Shown here in pieces: positions 48,984-56,203 of a stretch of 64,000 bases of DNA. Under the pieces are notes generated by a model, which did not search any database, was not told where the DNA came from, and saw only the letters and a program-made list of their open reading frames with translations. Position 1 is the first letter of the stretch, and the number at the start of each line of letters is the position of its first letter. A program made the translations under genes and the position numbers. This stretch comes from Candidatus Nitrotoga sp. CP45 (lineage in GTDB: Bacteria > Pseudomonadota > Gammaproteobacteria > Burkholderiales > Gallionellaceae): positions 124,001-188,000 of the forward strand of contig CAMCFJ010000001.1 in NCBI GenBank assembly GCA_945874105.1, written 5' to 3'.

Positions 48984-50240
48984 ATGAAGTGTGTTAATGA
49001 TTTTCGTTTGAAATTTGGCAAGCAAGAGCTTGTGCCTATCATGATAGGCGGAATGGGGGTTGATATTTCCACTGCCGAACTGGCGCTGGAAGCTGCGCGC
49101 CTTGGCGGCATCGGGCATCTTTCCGATGCCATGTTGCCAACTGTAACGGATCGGCTTTTAAATACGAAATTCGTTAAATCAAAGCTCAAGCAGTACAAAT
49201 ACAATGTCGCCAATACGGATAAGTCCAAGGTGCAATTCGATCTTGGGCAGATTGCAGAGTCGACGCGCCTGCACCTGAGTCGAGCCATGGATGCCAAGCG
49301 CGGTTCCGGTATGATTTTCGTCAACTGCATGGAAAAGCTTACTATGAATGCACCGCGCGAAACGTTGCGGGTACGGTTGCACGGGGCGCTCTCTGCCGGT
49401 ATAGATGGAATTACCTTGAGTGCTGGTTTGCATCTGGGCTCATTCGCGTTGATGGAAGATCATCCACGTTTCCGCGATGCCAAGCTCGGCATCATTGTCT
49501 CCTCGCTACGTGCGCTGCAAATTTTCTTGCGCAAAAACGCCAAGCTTAACCGCCTGCCGGATTATATCGTGATAGAAGGGCCGCTGGCCGGTGGCCACCT
49601 GGGCTTCGGCTTGGACTGGATGAAATACGATCTGCGGGAAATCTGCAAGGAAATTTATCAGTACTTGCAGGCCGAAAAGTTGGATATTCCGATCATACCG
49701 GCCGGCGGAATTTTTACCGGCAGCGATGCAGTGTCGTATCTGGAAATGGGAGCTGCTGCGGTGCAAGTGGCAACGCGCTTTACAGCAACGCATGAGTGCG
49801 GTTTGCCGGAAAAAATTGTGCAAGAGTACTTCAAGACCAACGAGGAAGACATAGAGGTAAATATGATCTCGCCTACAGGCTACCCCATGCGCATGTTGAA
49901 GAAGAGCCCGGCCATAGGCGCTGGCATTCGTCCCAACTGCGAAGCCTATGGCTATCTGCTCGACGGTAACGGTAATTGCGCGTACATCACGGCTTACAAC
50001 GCCGAGGTGGCGGCTCACCCGAATGCAAAGAAAATCTCCGTTAGGGACAAGACCTGTTTGTGCACCGCTATGCGCAACTTTGACTGCTGGACTTGCGGAC
50101 ACAACACCTACCGCCTCAAGGACACCACACGCCGCTTACCGGATGGGACTTATCAAATACTAACGGCTGAGCATGTGTTCAATGATTATCAGTTCAGCAC
50201 CGACCACAAGATTGCGTTGCCGAATTTGCCGACCATCTAA
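48984..50240 (+). CDS. nitronate monooxygenase-like flavoprotein with C-terminal cysteine cluster
   Basis: 418-residue TIM-barrel FMN protein of the NMO/2-nitropropane dioxygenase family: IMIGGMGVDIS at the N-terminus, LSAGLH, the phosphate-binding EGPLAGGHLGF and PIIPAGGIFTGSDA. The C-terminal 80 residues add a cysteine-rich segment CLCTAMRNFDCWTCG, which is not part of the basic fold and might bind metal. I prefer ATG 48984 because AAGGA lies 6 bp upstream; ATG 48978 is the alternative. Substrate unknown; some relatives are enoyl-ACP reductases (FabK). Convergent with the Rrf2 regulator. Confidence 0.85.
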   Translation: MKCVNDFRLKFGKQELVPIMIGGMGVDISTAELALEAARLGGIGHLSDAMLPTVTDRLLNTKFVKSKLKQYKYNVANTDKSKVQFDLGQIAESTRLHLSRAMDAKRGSGMIFVNCMEKLTMNAPRETLRVRLHGALSAGIDGITLSAGLHLGSFALMEDHPRFRDAKLGIIVSSLRALQIFLRKNAKLNRLPDYIVIEGPLAGGHLGFGLDWMKYDLREICKEIYQYLQAEKLDIPIIPAGGIFTGSDAVSYLEMGAAAVQVATRFTATHECGLPEKIVQEYFKTNEEDIEVNMISPTGYPMRMLKKSPAIGAGIRPNCEAYGYLLDGNGNCAYITAYNAEVAAHPNAKKISVRDKTCLCTAMRNFDCWTCGHNTYRLKDTTRRLPDGTYQILTAEHVFNDYQFSTDHKIALPNLPTI

Positions 50241-50294
50241 CCTGAGTTAAATATTGGGAGAAAAGGCGTCAGCAATACAGTTCTAGTATTGGTT

Positions 50295-50741
50295 TTAATG
50301 CGCGCTTTTTTTGGGTTCGGTAATTTTTCTCAGGGATGATTTATTAGTCAACAAATCAGCCAGCGTGTAGCGATCCAAAGTGTCAAATAAACTTTTGCGC
50401 GCCTCTGCCAGCACTGACTTGAGGACACATGCGGGCAGCAAGGGACAGCTTTGATTTTTTGCATTGAAGCATTCGACTAGATTGATATTTTCTTCCATAT
50501 CGCGCACGACATCCCCAATGTTGATCAATTGCGGTAAGCGCGCCAAGCGGATTCCTCCTCCCTTGCCGCGCGTGGTTTGAATATAGCCGCGCGTGGCCAG
50601 TTGATGCACGACTTTCGTTAAATGGTTTTTCGAAATACCATATGTTTCAGCAATCTCGCTGACCGTAGCCAGCACGCTTTGCTGTGCACCCAAGTAAATT
50701 AAGGTGCGCAATGAATAATCGGTAAAGTGGGTAAATTGCAT
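50295..50741 (-). CDS. nsrR: Rrf2-family regulator, NsrR-like
   Basis: 148-residue winged-helix regulator. The N-terminal helix-turn-helix (MQFTHFTDYSLRTLIYL... VSEIAETYGISKNHLTKVV) is followed by C91, C99 and C105 in the ECFNAKNQSCPLLPAC segment, the Fe-S ligand pattern of the nitric oxide sensor NsrR. By family it would repress NO-detoxification genes until NO destroys the cluster. None of the classical targets is in the window. Confidence 0.82.
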   Translation of the reverse strand: MQFTHFTDYSLRTLIYLGAQQSVLATVSEIAETYGISKNHLTKVVHQLATRGYIQTTRGKGGGIRLARLPQLINIGDVVRDMEENINLVECFNAKNQSCPLLPACVLKSVLAEARKSLFDTLDRYTLADLLTNKSSLRKITEPKKSAH

Positions 50742-50764
50742 GGGCGGCTATATTTAATAATTGC

Positions 50765-50779
50765 ACATTGAATTAATGT
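50765..50779. promoter_or_regulatory. palindrome upstream of the nsrR-like gene
   Basis: Perfect ACATT-N5-AATGT inverted repeat 24 bp before the start codon; a second loose repeat ATTGCACA/TGTGTGCAAT surrounds it (50759-50813). Position suits autoregulation. It does not match the E. coli NsrR consensus closely. Confidence 0.35.
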
Positions 50780-51043
50780 ACTGCAACATTCTAATCAGAA
50801 TTGTGTGCAATGCCTAGCAGCCTGTCAGACTTTTCCCCATTAAACAATAAAAAACCAACAAATCGCCACTATGAAATGGTATGCGCTTGATGAGCAATAA
50901 GTCGAATGGGTGGTGCAGCGTAAGGTCTCAGCAGCAACTAAAGAGGCCAGGTTCGAATTAAATTCACACCCAGCAGTCGGCACTCTTTTCCAGAAAAATC
51001 CGTCAGTTTGGATTATGGCAAAGCTTTCCAAGCTGCTCATATT
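50780..51043. other. gene-free stretch
   Basis: About 260 bp between the nsrR upstream region and the end of the antiporter gene. A plus-strand frame (50910-51233) mostly shadows the antiporter and shows no family features. A 17-bp string GGTGGTGCAGCGTAAGG near 50911 recurs inside the antiporter gene near 51741; no meaning is known. Confidence 0.4.
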
Positions 51044-52300
51044 TCACAACAGAAAAAATATCGCTGCAATAGCAGTCGGCGGTAGCGCACCGAGCAGCAA
51101 ACCGATAGCCCCAATCGATTCATTGTTAAAGCCACGCCTGAGTAGCGCCACGCCGGCCGGATTAGGCGCATTGGCAATCACGGTCAGGCCACCTCCGGCT
51201 ACTGCACCCGCGACCAGCATGTATTTTGCCTGATCTGAAATACCGACAATCAGCGAGCCAAGATAAGTGAGCGCCGCATTATCTGTAATAGCGGTCAGTC
51301 CGAGGGCGCCAAAGAATAAAGCTGTCGGGCCGAGACTGGAGACAATGGGTTGCAGCCACCATTGCTGCATACCGCCCAATACGACCAATCCAGCCAGAAA
51401 GAAGCCGACCAGCAAGCCCTCCTTGAGGATCAGCGGGCTTTGATATCGCTCATATGCGTGCGTATAGCCAAGAAACAACAGGAATAATCCCAAAAACAGA
51501 GCAGGGTGATGGGCCAAGGTGACTACAGCTGCCAAAAATGCCAAGTGGATTACGCTGACCAGCAAGGGAACTTTGAGCGTAGGGTCGTCAATTACGGATG
51601 GATCCTGTTCGTGAATATGCTTGCGTAGCAAGAATGTGATTCCCGTCGCATTGATCAGCACGGAAAGAGCTGATTTCCAGCCAAAAATTGACGCCATGAA
51701 CGCAGTATCCCAATGCCATGCCGAAGCAACCATGAGTACCGGTGGTGCAGCGTAAGGCGTCAGCGTGCCACCAATTGAAACATTAACAAACAGCACGCCC
51801 AGTGCCCCATATTTAAGCCACTCCGGAATTCCTTGCCGGAAAATTTGTGGTGCCAGCATCAACGCGGCAAGCGTCATGGCAGCGGGTTCGGTAATCAGCG
51901 AACCCATCAACGGCACTGCAGCCAAGCCCAGCCACGCTAATGCAAGGCTAGTGCGTACCGGCGCCAGACGTGCCACTAATACTAGCAAGTGACTGACGAT
52001 CTCCAGTACTGGCCGTGAGGCGGCTACCACCATCACGACAAACACGAACAGCGGCTCCGTGTACTGGCGTGACTCAGCGTAAGCAATTGCTTTTGCTCCA
52101 CCCGACACCAGCGCCATCGCGACAATCAGAACGAATGCCCAGAATCCGAAAATCACCTCCACCTCGCCCAATAGGTGAAACATGCCTGCATGTCGAGGGT
52201 AACGGTGGGCGAGACTGTCCAATGATTTTGCGGCAAACGTATGCAGCAACGCGCAGGCAAAAAGTCCTGCCCCAATTGCTTGCATGGCGTCAATTTCCAT
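51044..52300 (-). CDS. putative Na+/H+ antiporter family membrane protein (DUF1504-type)
   Basis: 418-residue polytopic inner-membrane protein with about 11 hydrophobic segments. Conserved features include SLITEPAAMTLAALMLAP in the first half and TAITDNAALTYLGSLI and VIANAPNPAGVALLRRGF in the second, a duplicated half-site layout seen in ion transporter/arsenite permease-like folds. Ion specificity is not proven. It overlaps the preceding small gene by 11 bp. Confidence 0.8.
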   Translation of the reverse strand: MEIDAMQAIGAGLFACALLHTFAAKSLDSLAHRYPRHAGMFHLLGEVEVIFGFWAFVLIVAMALVSGGAKAIAYAESRQYTEPLFVFVVMVVAASRPVLEIVSHLLVLVARLAPVRTSLALAWLGLAAVPLMGSLITEPAAMTLAALMLAPQIFRQGIPEWLKYGALGVLFVNVSIGGTLTPYAAPPVLMVASAWHWDTAFMASIFGWKSALSVLINATGITFLLRKHIHEQDPSVIDDPTLKVPLLVSVIHLAFLAAVVTLAHHPALFLGLFLLFLGYTHAYERYQSPLILKEGLLVGFFLAGLVVLGGMQQWWLQPIVSSLGPTALFFGALGLTAITDNAALTYLGSLIVGISDQAKYMLVAGAVAGGGLTVIANAPNPAGVALLRRGFNNESIGAIGLLLGALPPTAIAAIFFLL

Positions 52301-52598
52301 GTCGAACCCCTTCGTTCATTGTCGATGATGGGGAATATGTAGTGTCGGAAGATTGCAAAAGAGGTGACTTGCTGCCGGGCTTGGTAGCAGAAACTTTGTT
52401 CCTGGCGACAGCAGGAATTTCACAACGAGCATCTTTATAGGGACCATTATCCTGTTCCCATCCATAGCCCGGAGAAGTTTGCGCGCAGTACTGTTCGTCA
52501 TTTAATTTGCTTTTCCATTGGTACCATGAAGCCGGAGCAGCGAAAGCTGAAACACAAAAAAACGAATAAATAACTAGAGCGGCAAATCTCGATTTCAT
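52290..52598 (-). CDS. small secreted hypothetical protein
   Basis: 102 residues from ATG 52598, with a signal peptide (MKSRFAALVIYSFFCVSAFAA) and a short mature part with two cysteines and a Ser/Thr/Pro-rich end. No family recognised. Overlap with the downstream antiporter start suggests they are co-translated. Confidence 0.65.
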   Translation of the reverse strand: MKSRFAALVIYSFFCVSAFAAPASWYQWKSKLNDEQYCAQTSPGYGWEQDNGPYKDARCEIPAVARNKVSATKPGSKSPLLQSSDTTYSPSSTMNEGVRHGN

Positions 52599-52677
52599 AT
52601 TTGCATCCTGATGGATAGGCGATATTGCAAACAATTAGCGCTGTCTAAAAGACGGCGGGCTCCAGCTTTTCGTATGG

Positions 52678-53925
52678 CTAACCCAAAAGTTTTTCGCCGG
52701 CAAACAACTGCTGCACCGTTTCGCGTTCTCGGATAAGTTGCATGACTTCACCAGCCACCATTACTTCGGCTGCACGTGGGCGGGTGTTGTAGTTTGAACT
52801 CATGCTCATGCCATAGGCGCCAGCCGACATCACCGCAACCAGATCACCCTGCGAGATAGCCAATTTACGGGCATTTCCAAGGAAGTCGCCGGTTTCGCAG
52901 ACCGGTCCCACCACTTCATATTGTTGCACGGGCATATCACTTAGCTGTACCGATTGGATGTGATGATAGGCATCGTACAAGGCCGGGCGCATCAGATCGT
53001 TCATTGCCGCATCGACGATGGCGAAGTGCTTCTCTTCGCCATGTTTGAGATATTCAACCTTGGCCAGCAGTACTCCGGCATTGCCCACCAGCACCCGTCC
53101 CGGCTCAATGATGATCTTTTCGCTGCGCCCCCGCAGGGCACTGAGTAGCGCACCAGCATAGTCGGCAATGGCAGGCGGGGTTTCGTCCAGATAGCGGATG
53201 CCTAGCCCACCGCCCAGATCGAGATGCTCAAGACAAATCCCCTCACTTGCCAGCGCGTTTACCAGCACCAGCATTTTTTCTGTCGCTTCGATAAATGGGC
53301 TGAGTTCGGTCAATTGCGAACCGATATGGCAATCCATGCCAACCACGCGCAGATGTGGTAGCCCGCTCGCTTTGCGGTATAACGCCAGCGCCTCTGTATA
53401 GGCGACGCCAAACTTGTTTTGTTTCAAACCGGTGGATATATAGGGATGCGTCTTGGCATCCACGTCTGGATTCACGCGCAGGCTTACCGATGCCACCTTG
53501 TTTATTTGTCCGGCCACTTCATTCAGGCGTGTGAGTTCCGCTTCCGATTCCACGTTAAAACACAGAATGCCCGCCTCCAAAGCCAGCTGCATTTCTGCCA
53601 CTGTTTTGCCCACACCGGAAAACACAACTTTATTCGCCGCGCCCCCGGCCGCCAGCACACGCTGTAATTCACCACCGGAAACTATATCAAAGCCAGCACC
53701 TAACTTGGCGAACAGGTTCAGGATGGCGATATTGGGATTAGCCTTTACCGCGTAGCAGATCAGATGCTCGCGCTCTTTGAACGCCTCAGCAAACTGTCGA
53801 TAGCTATCGGTTAACGCGCCGTGTGAGTACACATAGCATGGCGTACCAAATCGCTGTGCGATATCAGCCAACGGTACTTGTTCGGCACAAAGCTGGTTAC
53901 TCTGGTATTTGAAATAATCAGTCAT
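52678..53925 (-). CDS. lysA: diaminopimelate decarboxylase
   Basis: PLP enzyme making L-lysine from meso-DAP. 415 residues: PLP lysine in CYAVKANPN, HIGSQ, GGGLGIRY, EPGRVLVGNAG and the C-terminal GPVCETGDFL with catalytic Cys. The lptM stop is 2 bp upstream and there is no separate ribosome site, so it depends on lptM translation. Confidence 0.98.
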   Translation of the reverse strand: MTDYFKYQSNQLCAEQVPLADIAQRFGTPCYVYSHGALTDSYRQFAEAFKEREHLICYAVKANPNIAILNLFAKLGAGFDIVSGGELQRVLAAGGAANKVVFSGVGKTVAEMQLALEAGILCFNVESEAELTRLNEVAGQINKVASVSLRVNPDVDAKTHPYISTGLKQNKFGVAYTEALALYRKASGLPHLRVVGMDCHIGSQLTELSPFIEATEKMLVLVNALASEGICLEHLDLGGGLGIRYLDETPPAIADYAGALLSALRGRSEKIIIEPGRVLVGNAGVLLAKVEYLKHGEEKHFAIVDAAMNDLMRPALYDAYHHIQSVQLSDMPVQQYEVVGPVCETGDFLGNARKLAISQGDLVAVMSAGAYGMSMSSNYNTRPRAAEVMVAGEVMQLIRERETVQQLFAGEKLLG

Positions 53926-53927
53926 GG

Positions 53928-54050
53928 CTATTTATTTTGAACAGGAAGTGGCTGGATTGAGGGCTGCGCCGGTGGCAAAAATAGCGGCCCCTTGTGTCCG
54001 CAGCTCTGCAACAGGAGCGCTAACAGCACCATAATACCGGTCATACGCAT
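53928..54050 (-). CDS. lptM: LPS-assembly lipoprotein LptM (YifL-like)
   Basis: 40-residue lipoprotein: hydrophobic signal MRMTGIMVLLALLLQSCGHK with acylated cysteine 17, then GPLFLPP and a proline-rich tail. LptM helps mature the LptD outer-membrane translocon. GAGG precedes the ATG at 54050. lptM-lysA adjacency is conserved in beta- and gamma-proteobacteria. Confidence 0.92.
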   Translation of the reverse strand: MRMTGIMVLLALLLQSCGHKGPLFLPPAQPSIQPLPVQNK

Positions 54051-54164
54051 GGTTGTACCCTCATTAAATTGAACAGGGTGGGATTATAAAGGCAAGACCG
54101 GAAGTGACTGAAACTGAATTTCATCAACACGCCGAGGTGGCTGTCGCAATGTCGCAGCATTCCA

Positions 54165-54262
54165 TCAGAGATTGATTAAAGCTACACACTTCGCTAAACA
54201 GTTCAAGCCAGTTCAGCCTATCTTCGTCATCAAGATAGATTGCACCTCTTGTGTTGCCTCGC
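54165..54262 (-). pseudogene. REP-associated tyrosine transposase (RAYT) fragment A
   Basis: Minus-strand reading gives RGNTRGAIYLDDEDRLNWLELFSEVC, the N-terminal region of Y1/RAYT transposases, then breaks off. The catalytic HUH and tyrosine region is missing. Bases 54195-54262 match fragment B (54985-55052) with few changes. Confidence 0.75.
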
Positions 54263-54309
54263 ATTGACGCATGGCAACTCGCTCCGATTTTTCTGCCTGT
54301 TAACGTGTC

Positions 54310-54316
54310 GTTAGGC
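54310..54316 (+). other. integron-type core site GTTAGGC before hicA
   Basis: GTTAGGC fits the attC R' consensus GTTRRRY. With GCCTGTTAACG just before it, it can fold as a bulged hairpin (GCCT..AACG/CGTTAGGC, 54295-54316). It sits at the 5' end of the hicAB module, where a cassette boundary would be. Confidence 0.4.
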
Positions 54317-54320
54317 ATTT

Positions 54321-54349
54321 TTGGCAGCATCCCAGTGATCTGCTATCCT
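54321..54349 (+). promoter_or_regulatory. hicAB promoter, apparently leaderless
   Basis: TTGGCA (54321-54326), 17-bp spacer, TATCCT (54344-54349). Only 6 bp separate the -10 box from the hicA ATG, so the transcript would begin at or next to the start codon. No Shine-Dalgarno is present. Confidence 0.55.
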
Positions 54350-54355
54350 TGCCGC

Positions 54356-54544
54356 ATGAAAGTAAATGAAATCTTGGCAATGTTAAAAGCAGACGGTTGG
54401 TATCTCGCTACAACGCGAGGTAGCCATCGGCAATTCAAGCATCCCGTCAAGAGTGGGCGCGTCACCATACCCGGAAAACCAAGCGATGATTTAGCACCCG
54501 GCACGTTGAATAGCATACTTAAGCAGGCTCAGTTAAAGGACTAA
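54356..54544 (+). CDS. hicA: HicA mRNA interferase toxin
   Basis: 62-residue dsRBD-fold toxin that cuts mRNA. MKVNEILAMLKADGWYLATTRGSHRQFKHP carries the conserved catalytic histidine in GSHRQ; ends ...ILKQAQLKD. HicB starts 3 bp after its stop. Start set at 54356 by homology; longer frames have no support. Confidence 0.93.
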   Translation: MKVNEILAMLKADGWYLATTRGSHRQFKHPVKSGRVTIPGKPSDDLAPGTLNSILKQAQLKD

Positions 54545-54547
54545 TAT

Positions 54548-54760
54548 ATGCGTTACGCAATCGTTGTTGAAAAAGCAAAAAGCAATTATTCGGCCTACGC
54601 CCCGGACTTGCCTGGATGCGTCGCTACCGGCTTCACCGTCGAAGAAACCGAGCGTGAAATGCGTGAGGCCATCGAATTCCACATCGAGGGCCTTATCGAA
54701 GATGGTTTGCCCGTCCCTCAACCATCAAGCATCGTTGAGTACCTTGAAATCGCTACCTAA
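54548..54760 (+). CDS. hicB: HicB antitoxin
   Basis: 70-residue partial-RNase-H-fold antitoxin: YAIVVEKAKSNYSAYAPDLPGCVATGFTVEETEREMREAIEFH. No C-terminal DNA-binding domain is apparent, so this is the short HicB type. Its TAA is embedded in ACCTAAC, the start of the attC-like repeat. Confidence 0.93.
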   Translation: MRYAIVVEKAKSNYSAYAPDLPGCVATGFTVEETEREMREAIEFHIEGLIEDGLPVPQPSSIVEYLEIAT

Positions 54761-54859
54761 CGAGCAAGGTTAGATTGTGATCGCGAAGCGAGCCACAATC
54801 TAAACCGTTTGCTGTACAAGCCCGGTGAGGCTGCTGTGAATCTGCTTGTCTTTTGCCAG
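54756..54859 (+). repeat. attC-like direct repeat, copy 1 (after hicB)
   Basis: 104 bp from CCTAAC to TTTTGCCAG, about 96% identical to copy 2 at 55755-55858 (offset 999 bp, 4 differences). The first 60 bp fold: AGCAA-GGTT-AGATTGTG pairs with CACAATCT-AAACC-G-TTTGCT, leaving single-base bulges, around an inner TCGC/GCGA hairpin. The left end matches the attC inverse core RYYYAAC; the expected right core GTTRRRY is replaced by GTACAAG. Confidence 0.7.
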
Positions 54860-54939
54860 TCTCCGCAAGAACCCGGCCTTAAATGTCTCCCGCTGTATCG
54901 GCACGTTGGCAACGCATCTGTCCATTAACTGCCTGTGAT

Positions 54940-54970
54940 GTTGGGCTTCAATTCATTCAACCCAACCTAC
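54940..54970. repeat. REP-type palindrome
   Basis: GTTGGGCTT ... CAACCCAAC inverted repeat, one of several GTTGGGC/CCAAC palindromes here (also 55949-56002 and 56091-56120), matching the REP elements that RAYT transposases mobilise. Confidence 0.6.
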
Positions 54971-54974
54971 CCGG

Positions 54975-55095
54975 GCTTACCTCGTTAAACAGTTCAAGCC
55001 AGTTCAGCCTATCTTCGTCATCAAGATAAATTGTGCCTCTTGCGTTGCCTCGCGAAGTCACATGATACAACCCGCCGGCGATTCTATTCTGAGCG
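54975..55095 (-). pseudogene. RAYT transposase fragment B
   Basis: Minus-strand frame gives IAGGLYHVTSRGNARGTIYLDDEDRLNWLELFNEV, a clear N-terminal piece of a Y1-type REP-associated transposase. The rest is missing. Immediately upstream (55110-55141) is a REP-like string that recurs at 55970-56002. Confidence 0.75.
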
Positions 55096-55177
55096 GTCTT
55101 GCCATAAGTGCCAACCTGCGCGTAGCCCAGCCTACGCTTGCTTGTTATGTCGCCCCCCAGAATTATAGTGTTGTCTC

Positions 55178-55207
55178 TTGACATACCATTATTGGTATAT
55201 ACATAAT
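55178..55207 (+). promoter_or_regulatory. leaderless TA promoter with operator palindrome
   Basis: TTGACA (55178-55183), 18-bp spacer, CATAAT (55202-55207), then the toxin ATG at 55213, so the mRNA probably starts at the ATG. ATACCA-TTAT-TGGTAT (55183-55198), a perfect inverted repeat between the -35 and -10 boxes, is well placed for repression by the HTH antitoxin. Confidence 0.7.
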
Positions 55208-55212
55208 GTGAC

Positions 55213-55497
55213 ATGTGGGAAATCGAAGAGCAACGCCGTGTCGATAAACAGCTTTCTGGCTCTGTGCCTATTGAGGTTCTGAAACGTTATGAGAAATGGA
55301 AAGATATTGCCAGAGTTTCTGGGCCATCAGGGTTGCGAGCCATTAAGGGGTTTCACGACGAAGCCCTGTCCGGCGAGTGGAAAGGCTTTCGTTCTTCCCG
55401 TTTAGGTTTGCAGTGGCGGGTGGTTTATCAAGTTGTTGCCAATGTGTTGTTAATTCAAGTTGTTCAAGTTACCGCTCACGATTACAAGAGGCCATGA
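55213..55497 (+). CDS. RelE/HigB-type mRNA interferase toxin
   Basis: 94-residue RelE-fold toxin with basic core (FRSSRLGLQWRVVYQV) and the ending HDYKRP common in the family. Followed 1 bp later by the XRE antitoxin. Toxin-first order is that of higBA-type modules. Symbol not given because HigB, RelE and YafQ groups are hard to separate by eye. Confidence 0.88.
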   Translation: MWEIEEQRRVDKQLSGSVPIEVLKRYEKWKDIARVSGPSGLRAIKGFHDEALSGEWKGFRSSRLGLQWRVVYQVVANVLLIQVVQVTAHDYKRP

Positions 55498-55498
55498 T

Positions 55499-55759
55499 AT
55501 GAAAGAATTTCGTCCCGCAAAGAAAAGAGTTGAAGTTTCGGTGGGGGAATCTGTTCGCATTTTGCGCGAACTTCAGGAATTAAGCCAAAGCCAGCTTTCT
55601 GAGCTTACAGGCATTCCGCAGGCTACTATCTCGGCCATTGAAAATGGCAGAGTGAACTTGGGTGTCGAACGTGCAAAGGTTTTTGCTCGTGCCCTTCAGT
55701 GCCATCCAGCGGTGCTCGTTTTCCCCGGCTGGGAGGCTCCATTCGCCCATGCTGCCTAA
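55499..55759 (+). CDS. XRE-family HTH antitoxin
   Basis: 86 residues with a helix-turn-helix (RELQELSQSQLSELTGIPQATISAIENGRVNLGVERAKVFARAL), the HigA-like antitoxin pattern. It should neutralise the RelE-type toxin and bind the upstream palindrome. The TAA lies within GCCTAAC, exactly as for hicB. Confidence 0.9.
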   Translation: MKEFRPAKKRVEVSVGESVRILRELQELSQSQLSELTGIPQATISAIENGRVNLGVERAKVFARALQCHPAVLVFPGWEAPFAHAA

Positions 55760-55858
55760 CGAGTAAGGTTGGATTGTGATCGCGAAGCGAGCCACAATCT
55801 GAACCGTTTGTTGTACAAGCCCGGTGAGGCTGCTGTGAATCTGCTTGTCTTTTGCCAG
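55755..55858 (+). repeat. attC-like direct repeat, copy 2 (after XRE antitoxin)
   Basis: Second copy of the 104-bp element. All four differences from copy 1 are in the folded part and keep pairing: the A-to-G pair in the outer stem, and the C-to-T pair next to it as G-T wobbles. The last 44 bp are identical. Left end is GCCTAAC, a classical inverse core site. Confidence 0.7.
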
Positions 55859-55948
55859 CCGCCAGGCCAAGCGTGAGCGCGGCCTGGTGGCATCGGATTG
55901 TGGGGTGAGAAATGGATGATGGCGTAGATGGTTATGGTGAGTGGTGGA

Positions 55949-56002
55949 AGTTGGGCTTCGCAAGCTCAGCGCCAACCTACGCATAGCCCAGGCTACGCTT
56001 GC
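55949..56002. repeat. REP-type palindrome pair
   Basis: GTTGGGCTTCGCAAGC...GCCAACCTACGC followed by AGCCCAGGCTACGCTTGC. The second half recurs near RAYT fragment B (55110-55141). Confidence 0.6.
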
Positions 56003-56008
56003 TATCCT

Positions 56009-56075
56009 GTCATTTCGACTGAAAGGAGAAATCTTGTGGTGTGTGCAAGATTCCTCACTTCGTTTCGGAATGACA
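56009..56075. repeat. palindromic intergenic repeat (TGTCATTTCGA type)
   Basis: TGTCATTTCG...GAGAAATCTTG (56009-56036) and CAAGATTCCTCACTTCG...GGAATGACA (56046-56075) form a long imperfect hairpin. The motif is a dispersed repeat found in genomes of many phyla (established pattern, from memory). Confidence 0.75.
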
Positions 56076-56090
56076 GCAAGGAAAGAACAC

Positions 56091-56120
56091 GGTTGGGCTG
56101 AATGAAATGAAGCCCAACTT
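56091..56120. repeat. REP-type palindrome
   Basis: GGTTGGGCTGAATGAAATGAAGCCCAACTT: GTTGGGCT/AGCCCAAC stem. Confidence 0.6.
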
Positions 56121-56203
56121 ACCAAGATACCGGGCCAGCGGTTAGACAAGCTCTCCGTGAACGGTAATGGTTTTTCTGGAATGCACCACTATTTCTCAGC
56201 CTG

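Noticed and set aside
54756-55858. Direct repeats considered as a CRISPR array
   Set aside because: Only two copies 999 bp apart, each after a TA pair, with no short regular spacers.
55580-56149. 189-codon minus-strand frame across the antitoxin and repeats
   Set aside because: Runs antisense to the XRE antitoxin and through palindromic repeats; its translation is repeat-derived.
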